Of a DNA stretch of 33,700 nucleotides, positions 8,998 to 17,260 are shown piece after piece. Within the stretch, counting starts at the first letter, position 1. Every line of letters begins with the position of its first letter. The translations under genes were made by a program, and so were the position numbers. Source of the DNA: an uncultured Atopobium sp. (GTDB taxonomy: Bacteria > Actinomycetota > Coriobacteriia > Coriobacteriales > Atopobiaceae); NCBI GenBank assembly GCA_947252455.1, contig CAMXVQ010000009.1:1-33700 (forward strand). Direction: 5' to 3'. Below the pieces are notes generated by a model. That model worked only from the letters and a program-made list of their open reading frames with translations, was not told the DNA's origin and ran no database searches.

Positions 8998-10623
8998 GTC
9001 AGAAGCATCTTTAATCATTTGACGTGCGTGTTCACACGAAATATCAGACACATCACCAGAAAGCATCCGTGCAATTTCTTGGACGCGCGCCTCGTCTTTT
9101 ACCTCAGTTATGAGCGTTTGTGGGCAATCTGTTCCCACTTTTGATACCACATAATGCTTATCGGCATACACCGCGAGCTGAGCTAGGTGAGTAACCACAA
9201 TAATTTGATGAACACGCGAAAGCTTTTTAATAAGTCGAGCTAAAGATTGCGCGGTACTTCCTCCAACACCTGCGTCAACCTCGTCAAATACTAAAGTTGA
9301 TGTATGTTCGCTCTCTTGCAAAACAACTTTGCAAGCAAGCATAACACGAGAGATCTCTCCACCTGAGGCAATTTTTTTAAGGGGGTGCGGCGTAAGAGAT
9401 TTTCCGCTTTGATACAAAAATTCAACAGAGGTAGCGCTTGTATCATTCCAGAATTTTTCGTCGAGCAACGCAACACGTACCGTAATTTTTGACGAAGCCA
9501 TAGCAAGCGTAGCAAGTATGTCATTCATACGTTGCGCAAGCTGAGGTGCGCCTCTCTTTTGCGCGTTAAAAAGCTCTTGAGCTGCGAGAACAAGGCGCTC
9601 ATGAGCAGATTGCACCTCACGTTTAAGTTCGCGAATGTGCTCATCTCCCCTATCGTGGGCGGCAAGGTAGGCGCGTGCATCGTCAACTTTTTGAAAAACA
9701 TCTTCCATACGCGGGCCATACGAGCGCGTAATCTGCTGAAAATTGCGTAAACGCTGTTGCATATCATTGAGAACTTCGGGGTTACACTCAACACCATCAA
9801 GATGATGACGAATTTCGTCTGCAATATCTTCCATTTCTGCAACGCAGGCAGCAAGCCTATCTGCAAGTGGCGCAAGCGTTTCGTCGTACGCACATGCGCT
9901 CGCAAGAGCGTCTTGAGCCGTTGAGGCACTGTCGCGCGCTTTGTCTTCATCGTTAAGCTCGCTTCGAGCCGTGTAGAGCGCTTCCATAAGATCTTGAGCG
10001 TGTTCTGCGCGTGCACAATCTTGTTGGAGCTGTTCATATTCACCACGCTGCGGATTAAGCTCATCTACGCGCGCGAGCATAAATTGCAGCGCATCAAGTT
10101 TTTCTTGCATCTCGCTGGTTTGCGACGTTAACTCGGTTAATTGGTTTGCAAGCTTACTGTATTGAGCATACGCCTCGCGATAGTGCTGTTGTACAGGCAA
10201 AATCTTAGAACTTGCCCATTCGTTGAGGATTTGGGCTTGATAGTGAGGTTGTAAGAGCTTTTGATGCTCGTGTTGATTGCATATATCAATTGATGGCGCA
10301 GCGCTCTTGGCTAATCCTGCAAGAGAAACCATATGGTCATTCAGGGTAATTCGACTTCTGCCCGATGTATCAAGCGTACGAACAATAACTATGTCATTAT
10401 CGGTATTGTTGTCAAAAATCAAACGCGCTTCCACACGTAAATCAGTACTTCCTTCGCGAATAGAAGCAAAATTTGCACGCTCTCCTGTTATAAGCTTAAC
10501 TGCGGACAAAAGTGCCGTTTTACCTGCTCCTGTTTCTCCAGTAAGCACAGTAAGACCACAAGCTGGGCGAAGACGTATATCTTTAATTAATGCAAGATTT
10601 TGAATATGGAGTTCATCAATCAT
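8986..10623 (-). CDS. recN: DNA repair protein RecN
   Basis: RecN is an SMC-like ATPase in double-strand break repair. It has 545 residues from the ATG at 10623 (MIDELHIQNLALI, the family N-terminus); the frame is open for 29 more codons, but these lie inside nadK. Walker A GETGAGKT is at 29-36. A long coiled coil follows (about 150-350), then the ABC signature SGGE at 420-423 and Walker B LVFDEVDAG with Asp447-Glu448. The start overlaps the nadK stop by 8 bases (ATGATTGA), implying translational coupling. It is the last gene of the asp23-nusB-xseB-tlyA-nadK-recN series. Confidence 0.94.
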   Translation of the reverse strand: MIDELHIQNLALIKDIRLRPACGLTVLTGETGAGKTALLSAVKLITGERANFASIREGSTDLRVEARLIFDNNTDNDIVIVRTLDTSGRSRITLNDHMVSLAGLAKSAAPSIDICNQHEHQKLLQPHYQAQILNEWASSKILPVQQHYREAYAQYSKLANQLTELTSQTSEMQEKLDALQFMLARVDELNPQRGEYEQLQQDCARAEHAQDLMEALYTARSELNDEDKARDSASTAQDALASACAYDETLAPLADRLAACVAEMEDIADEIRHHLDGVECNPEVLNDMQQRLRNFQQITRSYGPRMEDVFQKVDDARAYLAAHDRGDEHIRELKREVQSAHERLVLAAQELFNAQKRGAPQLAQRMNDILATLAMASSKITVRVALLDEKFWNDTSATSVEFLYQSGKSLTPHPLKKIASGGEISRVMLACKVVLQESEHTSTLVFDEVDAGVGGSTAQSLARLIKKLSRVHQIIVVTHLAQLAVYADKHYVVSKVGTDCPQTLITEVKDEARVQEIARMLSGDVSDISCEHARQMIKDASDGKD

Positions 10624-11473
10624 GGGATGCCTGCCCGTAAAAAACACGAGAAACTGATTGATAAAAGCTTGAAGGAGATGCTTCGAGCAATAAAATATCG
10701 CCTTGACCACGCGTTATTTTTGCAGAAAGTGGAGTCAGATTTTCCCCTAAGGGCTGACCGTCTGCAAAAAAGAGACGTTCCACATTACGCTCGGTTGAAA
10801 TAGAAATTTCTACAACATCAGAAGATGCGGTAAGAAATGCACGAGCTAGAATAGTATGAGGCGCAACGGGAACACACAGCATGCCTGTAAACGTAGGCGT
10901 TACGATAGGACCTCCAGCGGCAAGCGCATAGCCGGTAGATCCAGTTGCAGTTGCCACTACAAAGCCATCTCCACGAAGCGTATCAATATGATGACCTGAT
11001 ACGTCAACATTAAAAACGATCATGTCGCCTTTACTACCATGACTCAGCGAAAAATCGTTAAGTGCAAAATTATGCAGCTCAATTTCTTGTCCACGCTCAT
11101 CCAAAAATAGCGAGGTAATTTGCAGCGTTGCACGTCGCGAAACATGAAGCTCGCCTGCAAGCGCACGCTGAACCATTGTTTGCAGCTCATCTGGACCTGC
11201 ACTGGTTAAAAAACCTAAATGACCGTATGAAAGACCCAAAATAGGAATTTCACGATAACCCGTAATTTTTGCCGCACGCAAAAGCGTGCCATCGCCGCCT
11301 AACGATATAACTAAATCGGTATCATCAACATTAAGAGGAATAACATTGGTTTTCTTCTTATCGGGCGCCCACACAACTTCAATTGATTGTTTTTCAAGAA
11401 ATTCTGTAAGACGAGAAGCATCTAAAACGGCTTCTTGGCGTGAATAATTAGGGACAATTGCCACCTTAACCAT
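10616..11473 (-). CDS. nadK: NAD kinase
   Basis: NAD kinase phosphorylates NAD to NADP. It has 285 residues. GGDGT, the phosphate-binding and catalytic motif, is at residues 59-63. NDFSLSHGSKGDMIVF is the variable substrate loop, and DGFVVATATGSTGYALAAGG is the conserved glycine-rich second motif. GGAGGG lies 6 bases before the ATG. It sits between tlyA and recN, an order common in Gram-positive genomes, although the argR gene often found here is absent. Confidence 0.95.
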   Translation of the reverse strand: MVKVAIVPNYSRQEAVLDASRLTEFLEKQSIEVVWAPDKKKTNVIPLNVDDTDLVISLGGDGTLLRAAKITGYREIPILGLSYGHLGFLTSAGPDELQTMVQRALAGELHVSRRATLQITSLFLDERGQEIELHNFALNDFSLSHGSKGDMIVFNVDVSGHHIDTLRGDGFVVATATGSTGYALAAGGPIVTPTFTGMLCVPVAPHTILARAFLTASSDVVEISISTERNVERLFFADGQPLGENLTPLSAKITRGQGDILLLEASPSSFYQSVSRVFYGQASHD

Positions 11474-11526
11474 CGCGCGCCCTCCTTCTTGATAACGTGA
11501 TTTATACCGTATAGCCTGTTGCTATT

Positions 11527-12381
11527 TTACTCTAACCATGTCGATAATGGATATAGACGCGCAGAAACTTCTGCAGAATCAACAACAGATGAAACATCTA
11601 AAGAAGAAGATGCGTCAAGTACTGATACATCAGAAGAAGGCGAAGGTTGATGTGCATCTTTACCAGCGGCAAGTAAAAATTCGCGGTTACCTTTATGGCC
11701 ATAAATAGGACTCGGACATAAAGCTAAAGGAACAAGACCCACCGATGTGCAGGCGCGTAAAGCACGCTCAATGGCTTTTATGTGCAGGCGCTTAGAGCGA
11801 ACGATGCCACCTGATCCAACTTCTGCTTTATCAACCTCAAATTGTGGCTTAACAAGCGTAACAAAGAGCGAACGCGGCTTCATAAGCGCATTCACAGCAG
11901 CAATAATAGTTTGAATGGAAGTAAACGAAACATCACTTACTACCACATCAAAGAGATGATCAGGTGTTTGAAGCGAAGGAGCACATATGTTGGTTTTTTC
12001 GATGAGTTCAACCTTGGGGTTATTGCGCAATTCCCAGCTAAATTGAGCATAGCCTACATCAACCGCAGTAACGCAAGCAGCACCATTTTGTAAAAGGCAG
12101 TCGGTAAATCCCCCCGTTGAAGCGCCTACATCCAAACATTTTTTGTCTCGAACATCTATACCAAACGCTTCCAAAGCACGAACAAGCTTAAAACCGCCTC
12201 GGCTTACGAATGGAATATGACTTTTAACATGCAGATATATGCCAGCTGGCACTTGTTTTCCTGGATGAGTAAGGCGTTCGTGTTCTGACGAAACTTCCCC
12301 TGCTAAAACAGCAGCATATGCTTCCTTTTGCGTTGCAAAAAATCCCTGCTGAACAAGCTCTGCGTCAAGACGTTGCTTCAT
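11527..12381 (-). CDS. tlyA: TlyA-family rRNA 2'-O-methyltransferase with Ser-rich tail
   Basis: TlyA proteins 2'-O-methylate rRNA (16S C1409 and/or 23S C1920) and were once called hemolysins. It has 284 residues: an S4 RNA-binding domain (about 2-55), SRGG at 60-63, then a FtsJ-like fold with SAM motif LDVGASTGGFTD (83-94) and VVSDVSFTS. The core ends near GHKGNREFLLAAGK. Beyond it comes an extra segment of about 45 residues rich in Ser, Val and Asp (for example SSSLDVSSVVDSAEV) that the family lacks. Similar low-complexity tails appear on the upstream neighbours XseB and NusB. The ribosome binding site is weak, and the gap to xseB is 18 bases. Confidence 0.88.
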   Translation of the reverse strand: MKQRLDAELVQQGFFATQKEAYAAVLAGEVSSEHERLTHPGKQVPAGIYLHVKSHIPFVSRGGFKLVRALEAFGIDVRDKKCLDVGASTGGFTDCLLQNGAACVTAVDVGYAQFSWELRNNPKVELIEKTNICAPSLQTPDHLFDVVVSDVSFTSIQTIIAAVNALMKPRSLFVTLVKPQFEVDKAEVGSGGIVRSKRLHIKAIERALRACTSVGLVPLALCPSPIYGHKGNREFLLAAGKDAHQPSPSSDVSVLDASSSLDVSSVVDSAEVSARLYPLSTWLE

Positions 12382-12399
12382 ACACTGCTCTTTTTGAAA

Positions 12400-12843
12400 C
12401 TAGTGCGTAGACAATACTGGCACTTGAACATCACCATGCTGAGAAGCTTCACTCTCAGAGGAGTTGGGCTGCGCTTTTGAAGACGCAGTGTCTTTGGCAG
12501 AAGATTCAAGCTCATTAGATACAGATGTATCGTTTTTGGAAGAAGCAGCTACAGGAGTATCATCCGAAGAAGTATCAGTCTCAGAAGTATCGTTTTCAGC
12601 ATCGGTTGTGGTGGTATTTTTATGAGGCAAAGCGTCAGCATCCGTAGCTACAAGCTCACTATCATCCAAATCTACCGCATCAACCATATCTACCGCACGC
12701 GAACCAAGCTTAATTGCCTCATCAAACAAATCAAGCGAATTTTCCAAAGAAACTTCCTTGTCTTTAACCGAGGTAATGATCTGTTCAAGACGTGCTTTTA
12801 TATCGGTAAAGCTGTTGTAATCTTGTGATGAAAGCTGTGCCAT
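12400..12843 (-). CDS. xseB: Exodeoxyribonuclease VII small subunit with long acidic tail
   Basis: XseB is the helical small subunit of exonuclease VII, which degrades single-stranded DNA. The first 60 or so residues fit the family (FTDIKARLEQIITSVKDKE, LENSLDLFDEAIKLGS). The rest, about 85 residues, is a Ser/Thr/Asp/Glu-rich low-complexity tail (for example TSETDTSSDDTPVAASS), while typical XseB is only about 75 residues in total. I chose the ATG at 12843 because AAGG is about 7 bases upstream; an ATG two codons earlier is less well spaced. It follows nusB closely. The large subunit gene xseA, normally beside it, is absent from the window. Confidence 0.78.
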   Translation of the reverse strand: MAQLSSQDYNSFTDIKARLEQIITSVKDKEVSLENSLDLFDEAIKLGSRAVDMVDAVDLDDSELVATDADALPHKNTTTTDAENDTSETDTSSDDTPVAASSKNDTSVSNELESSAKDTASSKAQPNSSESEASQHGDVQVPVLSTH

Positions 12844-12852
12844 ATACATACC

Positions 12853-13572
12853 TTAGAGTTTTAAGACGTTATCTTTGTGCGATAAGAACTCATCAACAGC
12901 GCTGCGCACACAAGCACGAACGTCAGAATCACTTGTTATATCAGTGTCAGCAAGCTGTGTTTTGTGAGACGCGTTTGCATCATGTGCACAAGCAGCATCA
13001 CTGTCAGCATCTTCTGCTAAAGCATTTTCTGTGGTTGGCGTGGATACATGATCATCAGCAGTGTTCTGAGCAGCGCTTGAATCCCTATCAGAGGACATGG
13101 ACACAGACTCATCAGATGTAGAAACATCTTCTAATACATCGCGCCCGTTTTCCATCATGCGTGCAACCTGTCCTAAAACACCATTGACAAAATGCGAGGA
13201 TTCATCGGTACCATAAGCCTTTGCTAAATTAACCGACTCGTTAATAGTTACTGCAATATCCACGTCGTCTACTTTTATCATTTCGTAGAGTGCAAGACGC
13301 AAAATGTTGCGATCAACACTAAGCAAACGATTAAGATTCCAGTTGGTAATTACACGAGAAATAAGCGCATCGAGCTTGTCACGCAACTCATCAGTGCCAA
13401 GAGCTAAGCGTTTCCCAAAGTCATCAAGGGGACCTTCGGACAATAAATAGTTTGTAGCAAGAACATCACAAACTTGCATGTTCCTTGATTCAGCCTGAAA
13501 CATCAATTGAAGCGCTTGGCTGCGCGCAAGAGTTCTTCCTGCAAATTGTACCTTTTTTGGCACGTTATTCAC
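12853..13572 (-). CDS. nusB: Transcription antitermination factor NusB with acidic tail
   Basis: NusB works with NusE/S10 in rRNA antitermination. Residues about 12-145 form the NusB fold (RTLARSQALQLMFQAE, LSVDRNILRLALYEM, INESVNLAKAYGTDESSHFVNGVLG). After about residue 150 comes an extension of some 90 residues rich in Ser, Asp, Thr and Ala (for example TSDESVSMSSDRDSSAAQN), which is not part of the family. The start is GTG: either at 13572, overlapping the asp23 stop by one base, or at 13563. AAGGAG is 2 bases from the first and 11 from the second, so the choice is open. NusB is normally near 140 residues; this one has 239. Confidence 0.88.
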   Translation of the reverse strand: MNNVPKKVQFAGRTLARSQALQLMFQAESRNMQVCDVLATNYLLSEGPLDDFGKRLALGTDELRDKLDALISRVITNWNLNRLLSVDRNILRLALYEMIKVDDVDIAVTINESVNLAKAYGTDESSHFVNGVLGQVARMMENGRDVLEDVSTSDESVSMSSDRDSSAAQNTADDHVSTPTTENALAEDADSDAACAHDANASHKTQLADTDITSDSDVRACVRSAVDEFLSHKDNVLKL

Positions 13573-13934
13573 TACTCCTTGGGAAATACTAAACTGTCAA
13601 TATATACATCGATAGCACCAATTTCGCAAGAAAGCTGTTCTTGCAAAGCTGTTGCAACAGATGAACGAATTTCTTGTGCAAGACCCACAAAAGGATATCC
13701 ATAAAAAACGGCAACATGGACATCCACAAAAAGTTTATCGTCTTCGACACGAGCCTCAACTGCTTTATCTTCTGGCAAAGACTTGGTCGTAAACACCGAA
13801 ATAAGGTTAGACGTAATATCGTTGCCGCCTACCTGCGCAACGCCTTCGATATGGCTTACTGCTTTTGCCACTATTGCACGGAGAACATTTTGTGAAATAC
13901 CCAAGCCAGATATAAAAAGCTCATGTGTACTCAT
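13572..13934 (-). CDS. Asp23/Gls24 family envelope stress response protein
   Basis: 120 residues of the Asp23/YqhY family: ISQNVLRAIVAKAVSHIEGVAQVG, then VDVHVAVFYGYPFVGLAQEIRSSVATALQEQ and IGAIDVYIDSL. YqhY-type members next to nusB are thought to link envelope or fatty-acid homeostasis to growth, but the mechanism is unsettled. I chose the ATG at 13934 (MSTHELF) with GAAGGGA upstream; a TTG five codons earlier contains the ribosome binding site itself and is unlikely. It is the first gene of the six-gene run to recN. Confidence 0.88.
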   Translation of the reverse strand: MSTHELFISGLGISQNVLRAIVAKAVSHIEGVAQVGGNDITSNLISVFTTKSLPEDKAVEARVEDDKLFVDVHVAVFYGYPFVGLAQEIRSSVATALQEQLSCEIGAIDVYIDSLVFPKE

Positions 13935-14060
13935 AGGATATCCCTTCAATACGTTTTGATTGCTATTTCTGATAGGTGCGCCAACAGCTCTCTGTGCATA
14001 TATCTGTTACATGTAATGATAATTACTGCCAACATAGCATGCGCCAAGCACAAGTGCGAG

Positions 14061-14090
14061 TCTATACAGAAATCAAACCACTACTATCAA
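14061..14090 (-). promoter_or_regulatory. Candidate promoter of the asp23-nusB-xseB-tlyA-nadK-recN run
   Basis: Minus-strand TTGATA (14090-14085), 18-base spacer, TATAGA (14066-14061), about 120 bases before the asp23-family start and directly after the efp terminator. By eye only. Confidence 0.4.
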
Positions 14091-14124
14091 GTATAGTAGA
14101 GAATAGCTCTAAACAAAAGCGTGA

Positions 14125-14163
14125 CAAAAAATTCCGTGAAATGATACAACATTCCACGGAATT
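14125..14163 (-). terminator. Terminator downstream of efp
   Basis: A 14-bp stem with one imperfect pair (AATTCCGTGAAATG / CATTCCACGGAATT at 14130-14143 and 14150-14163), loop of 6, followed on the minus strand by TTTTTT. Confidence 0.85.
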
Positions 14164-14185
14164 AAAAGTTTCAAACGTAATCAAC

Positions 14186-14749
14186 CTATACGCGAGCTAC
14201 AAATTTACCAACACGAGTGTCGACGCGAACTTTTTCGCCCTGATTAAGGTACATAGGAACAGCAATGACAGCGCCAGTTTCGATAGTTGCAGGCTTGGTT
14301 CCTCCTTGTACAGTGTCACCTTTGAAGCCAGGGTCGGTTTCGGTAATTTCTACCTCAATAAACATAGGAGGATTAACACCTAAAAGCTCGGTATCGGCAT
14401 ACAAGAGCTGGCAGTTATCATTTTCTTTTAACCATTTTTTGTTTTCGCCAATGAAATCAGCAGAAACGGGAATTTGTTCGTACGTTTCGTTGTCCATAAA
14501 ATAGAACGAATCGCCATCGTTATAAAGATATTGCATCTCACGCGTTATAAGCTGAACGCTTTCAAACTTAGAACCTGCATTGCATGTTTGATCGATAACA
14601 CGACCGCTTTTAAGGTCTTTAATCTTATAGCGAACAAAAGCACCGCCCTTACCAGGCTTTACATGCTGAAACTCAACAATGGTGTAGTATTTGTTATTAA
14701 TCTTAAGACCCATTCCGTTACGGAAGTCTGCAGTTGAAATTGCTGCCAC
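14186..14749 (-). CDS. efp: Elongation factor P
   Basis: EF-P relieves ribosome stalling at proline runs. From the GTG at 14749 the protein has 187 residues, the family length, and begins VAAISTADFRNGMGLK. AAAGTGAG lies upstream of this start; a TTG 11 codons earlier would add a non-conserved leader. The loop that reaches the peptidyl-transferase centre reads KPGKGGAF, with Lys34 at its tip, the same position as the beta-lysylated lysine of E. coli. Whether it is modified here is unknown; no EpmA/EpmB gene is in the window. It is monocistronic, between two hairpin terminators. Confidence 0.95.
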   Translation of the reverse strand: MAAISTADFRNGMGLKINNKYYTIVEFQHVKPGKGGAFVRYKIKDLKSGRVIDQTCNAGSKFESVQLITREMQYLYNDGDSFYFMDNETYEQIPVSADFIGENKKWLKENDNCQLLYADTELLGVNPPMFIEVEITETDPGFKGDTVQGGTKPATIETGAVIAVPMYLNQGEKVRVDTRVGKFVARV

Positions 14750-14802
14750 GATGCACTCACTTTCTGTTAAAACTTGCACCAAGAAGCAAGTAGAATAGAT
14801 TT

Positions 14803-14830
14803 TGTATAACTAAATTAGGTTACCATGTAA
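14803..14830 (-). promoter_or_regulatory. Candidate efp promoter
   Basis: Minus-strand TTACAT (14830-14825), 16-base spacer, TATACA (14808-14803), about 55 bases before the GTG start. By eye only. Confidence 0.4.
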
Positions 14831-14935
14831 TTCTACATTTTGCACGAGACTACGCTGAGAAAAACACATCGTATTCAAATCATGGACGCGCCTCATAGCT
14901 ATACCTTGCAAAGACGCATAAACAGGCGTCTACAT

Positions 14936-14983
14936 AAAAAAGCGCACCATATAGTGCACTATGTAGTGCATCATATAGTGTGC
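14936..14983 (-). terminator. Strong terminator of the mannose PTS/manO operon
   Basis: A near-symmetrical stem of about 20 bp (arms 14942-14961 and 14964-14983), containing nested TAGTGC/GCACTA palindromes. On the minus strand it is followed by TTTTTT (14941-14936). The T-run exists only on the minus side, so it ends the manO transcript before efp. Confidence 0.8.
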
Positions 14984-15013
14984 CATAGCAGGTACTCCCC
15001 TGTTCAAACACAA

Positions 15014-15406
15014 TTATTTTTTAAACGGTGAAGTTAGCATTTTACAAATTCTTGTAATTCCTAGTTTAACTACATCCAAAAAGGAGAGCGAGCGATACAT
15101 GCGATCTGGTGAAATGTAGACACGTATAGCGCGCAGGGTCTTTTTATTATCCTTGGTAGAAAAAGAGAACTTTCCCGTCTTTTTAGTTTGAATCATAAAG
15201 CGAGGAATAATTTTGCCCTTAAACAGCACTGAAGCGGCTACCGAATCGATTTCTTCCCAAGGTATTTGAATAAAGTCAGCAGGATTTTTTTCATTATAAA
15301 ACTCAAAGGCTTTATCACCAATCATAACGTGGCCGTAGGTGGTAAGTCCTAAAAACGATGCCGCCTTGATGGTAAGATCAACTTTTGTATTTTGAGAAGA
15401 AACCAT
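15014..15406 (-). CDS. manO: DUF956 family protein ManO, mannose PTS operon
   Basis: 130 residues closely matching DUF956, the last gene of mannose/glucose PTS operons in lactic acid bacteria (ManO): NTKVDLTIKAASFLGLTTYG, GDKAFEFYNEKNPADFIQIP, FKGKIIPRFMIQTKK, then KKTLRAIRVYISPDRMYRSLSFLDVVKLG. The fold resembles a small PH-like domain. ManO is proposed to modulate man operon expression, but its biochemical role is not settled. I chose the ATG at 15406, with GAGG 5 bases upstream, over one 12 codons earlier. It lies behind the IID gene, separated by a stable hairpin that may lower its expression. Confidence 0.9.
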   Translation of the reverse strand: MVSSQNTKVDLTIKAASFLGLTTYGHVMIGDKAFEFYNEKNPADFIQIPWEEIDSVAASVLFKGKIIPRFMIQTKKTGKFSFSTKDNKKTLRAIRVYISPDRMYRSLSFLDVVKLGITRICKMLTSPFKK

Positions 15407-15431
15407 TTTTCCTCTTTCATTTTGTAGTAAA

Positions 15432-15465
15432 AGCGCGCACACGTAGCATACTACATGCGCGCGCT
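15432..15465 (-). promoter_or_regulatory. RNA hairpin between manN-type IID and manO
   Basis: Two 15-base arms (15451-15465 and 15432-15446) around a 4-base loop. Read as minus-strand RNA, all 15 positions pair, two of them as G-U; read as plus-strand RNA the same two positions are A-C mismatches. Only TTT follows, so it is a poor terminator. More likely it is a processing, stability or attenuation element ahead of manO. Confidence 0.65.
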
Positions 15466-15496
15466 ATCTAAAATACTCAATTATTGCTTATACGCA

Positions 15497-16414
15497 TTAC
15501 ATAACGTGAGCTAAACGAGCCACAATACCAACCAAGAACAGTGCAAGGATGATAACGATAGGAGAAACTTTCTTCTTCAACAGCCAGCAGCATAAAAGCG
15601 TAAGGCATACAGCTGCAAGACCAGGAATAAGCTGGTCGAGGTTTTGTTGAAGGGTTGTAACCTTAACTTGGTCAAGGCCGTTTACACCCAAAGCATTGTA
15701 TTGAGTAATAGCACTCTTGATACCATCTGCAGTTGGCTCGATCTTGGACCAGTCGATGAATGCACCAGGAGCCTGGTTAATCTTAGAGACAACCGGGGTA
15801 AAGCTGATGGAAACCCAACGCTGAACCAAAGAACCAATGATGAACATACCAAGGATTGAAGCACCTTCGGTGATTTTGCTCAAAAGACCACCAGAAACGT
15901 CCTTAACAATTGAGGTACCAAGTTTGTAACCAAACTCTTGCGTGTACCAAAGGAATGCCATACGGATAACGTTCCAAGCAATAAAGAAGAGCAAAGGTCC
16001 AACAATGCTTCCTGTTAATGCCAAAGAAGCACCTAAAGCACCCAAGATAGGACGAAGGGTAAACCAGAATACTGGGTCGCCAACACCGGCGAGAGGACCC
16101 ATCATACCAACCTTTACACCTTGGATAGCTGCGTCGTCAACGGGCTTTCCGTTAGCACGCTCTTCCTCAAGTGCAAGGGTAACACCCATTACAGGAGCTG
16201 ATACATAAGGGTGCGTGTTATAGAATTCCATGTGACGCTTTAAAGCAGCAATCTGATCCTGTTTTGCAGGATAGAGCTTTTTAATGGCGGGGATGATGGA
16301 ATAGCACCAACCGCCGTTTTGCATACGCTCGAAGTTCCATGAACCTTGAAGGAACTGATGGCGCCATGCAACAGCCATACGGTCTGACTGAGAAAGTTTA
16401 ATTTGATCTGCCAT
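15497..16414 (-). CDS. manN: PTS mannose/glucose-family transporter subunit IID
   Basis: IID is a membrane component of mannose-family PTS permeases, acting with IIC to translocate and phosphorylate hexoses. It has 305 residues. It begins with the family segment MAVAWRHQFLQGSWNFERMQNGGWCYS; VGMMGPLAGVGDPVFWFTLRPILGALGASLA is the signature around the first membrane segments, and further hydrophobic stretches lie near the C-terminus. I chose the ATG at 16414, with AAAGGAG about 10 bases upstream; a further in-frame ATG nine codons earlier would overlap the IIC stop. An insertion of about 30 residues before the last membrane segments is typical of the ManN branch. Confidence 0.93.
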   Translation of the reverse strand: MADQIKLSQSDRMAVAWRHQFLQGSWNFERMQNGGWCYSIIPAIKKLYPAKQDQIAALKRHMEFYNTHPYVSAPVMGVTLALEEERANGKPVDDAAIQGVKVGMMGPLAGVGDPVFWFTLRPILGALGASLALTGSIVGPLLFFIAWNVIRMAFLWYTQEFGYKLGTSIVKDVSGGLLSKITEGASILGMFIIGSLVQRWVSISFTPVVSKINQAPGAFIDWSKIEPTADGIKSAITQYNALGVNGLDQVKVTTLQQNLDQLIPGLAAVCLTLLCCWLLKKKVSPIVIILALFLVGIVARLAHVM

Positions 16415-16433
16415 TATGTTTTCGCTCCTTTCG

Positions 16434-17249
16434 TTATTCATAGTCGTTAATAATGTCGCCTAAAGGATCTTGCGAGCCTGCACTACCAGAGCCGTGAGAA
16501 GCAACTTCTTTGAGGCCAAGGTAAATGATTGCAAGAGAAACACCAATTGCACCAAGTGCAATAAGGGTGAGGCCTTTAAGTGCGGCAATAACAAAACCAA
16601 GAATGAAGAAAGGCCAAACTTCTTTAGAAGCCATCATGTTGATAACCATAGCGTAACCAACGGCAGCTACCATTCCGCCGCCGACGCCCATACCACCTGC
16701 AAGCCATGCAGGCATTTGGTCGAGTACTGCCTTAACAGCTTCGGACGGAACAAAGCACAAAGCGGCTGCAGGAATAGCAATACGAAGACCTTGCATAGCA
16801 ATAGCAATAACCTGCCATGCTTCCATAGCTGCAATGTTGCCCTTCTCGGCAGCTAAGTCCATTGCATGAACGATAGGAATAGCAATGGTACGAGCAATCA
16901 TGGTAAGGAACAAACCTGCTACTGACAGAGGAATTGCCAAAGCAATAGAGGTATTGATTGCGGTTTGAGTGTCTTGAGCACCACCGTTAAGTGCAAGAAC
17001 CATGATGATAGCAGAAGCAACAGAAGCAAGAGCTGCGTCAGGAGCAACTGCAGCACCGATGTTTGCCCAACCAAGAGCGATCATCTGTAATGAACCGCCC
17101 AAAATAATACCTTCGGTGGGGTGACCAGTTACGATACCAATTAAGGTGCAGGCAACAAGTGGTTGATGGAATTGGAACTCGTCCAAAATACCTTCCATAC
17201 CTGCAAAAAAGGCAACGATCACCACCAAAATCAAACTAATGATAGGCAT
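16434..17249 (-). CDS. manM: PTS mannose/glucose-family transporter subunit IIC
   Basis: 271 residues, strongly hydrophobic with about 7-8 membrane segments. Family features include GMEGILDEFQFHQPLVACTLIG, GHPTEGIILGGSLQMIALGWANIGAAVAPD and the downstream GGMGVGGGMVAAVGYAMV. IIC binds the sugar together with IID. The tail is acidic and ends GDIINDYE. GGAGG lies 6 bases before the ATG. It sits between the IIAB and IID genes, the usual manLMN order. Confidence 0.95.
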   Translation of the reverse strand: MPIISLILVVIVAFFAGMEGILDEFQFHQPLVACTLIGIVTGHPTEGIILGGSLQMIALGWANIGAAVAPDAALASVASAIIMVLALNGGAQDTQTAINTSIALAIPLSVAGLFLTMIARTIAIPIVHAMDLAAEKGNIAAMEAWQVIAIAMQGLRIAIPAAALCFVPSEAVKAVLDQMPAWLAGGMGVGGGMVAAVGYAMVINMMASKEVWPFFILGFVIAALKGLTLIALGAIGVSLAIIYLGLKEVASHGSGSAGSQDPLGDIINDYE

Positions 17250-17260
17250 GAAATCCTCCT

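Noticed and set aside
9525..10064. Minus-strand frame (179 codons) inside recN in another phase
   Set aside because: Overlaps the RecN coiled coil; basic, low-information sequence with no family features.
13976..14383. Plus-strand frame (135 codons) across the efp terminator and efp 3' end
   Set aside because: It runs through a strong minus-strand terminator and antisense to efp; no conserved features.
14942..14983. Nested TAGTGC/GCACTA palindromes as an operator or repeat array
   Set aside because: The arms form one long stem followed by a T-run on the minus strand just past manO, so a terminator explains them.
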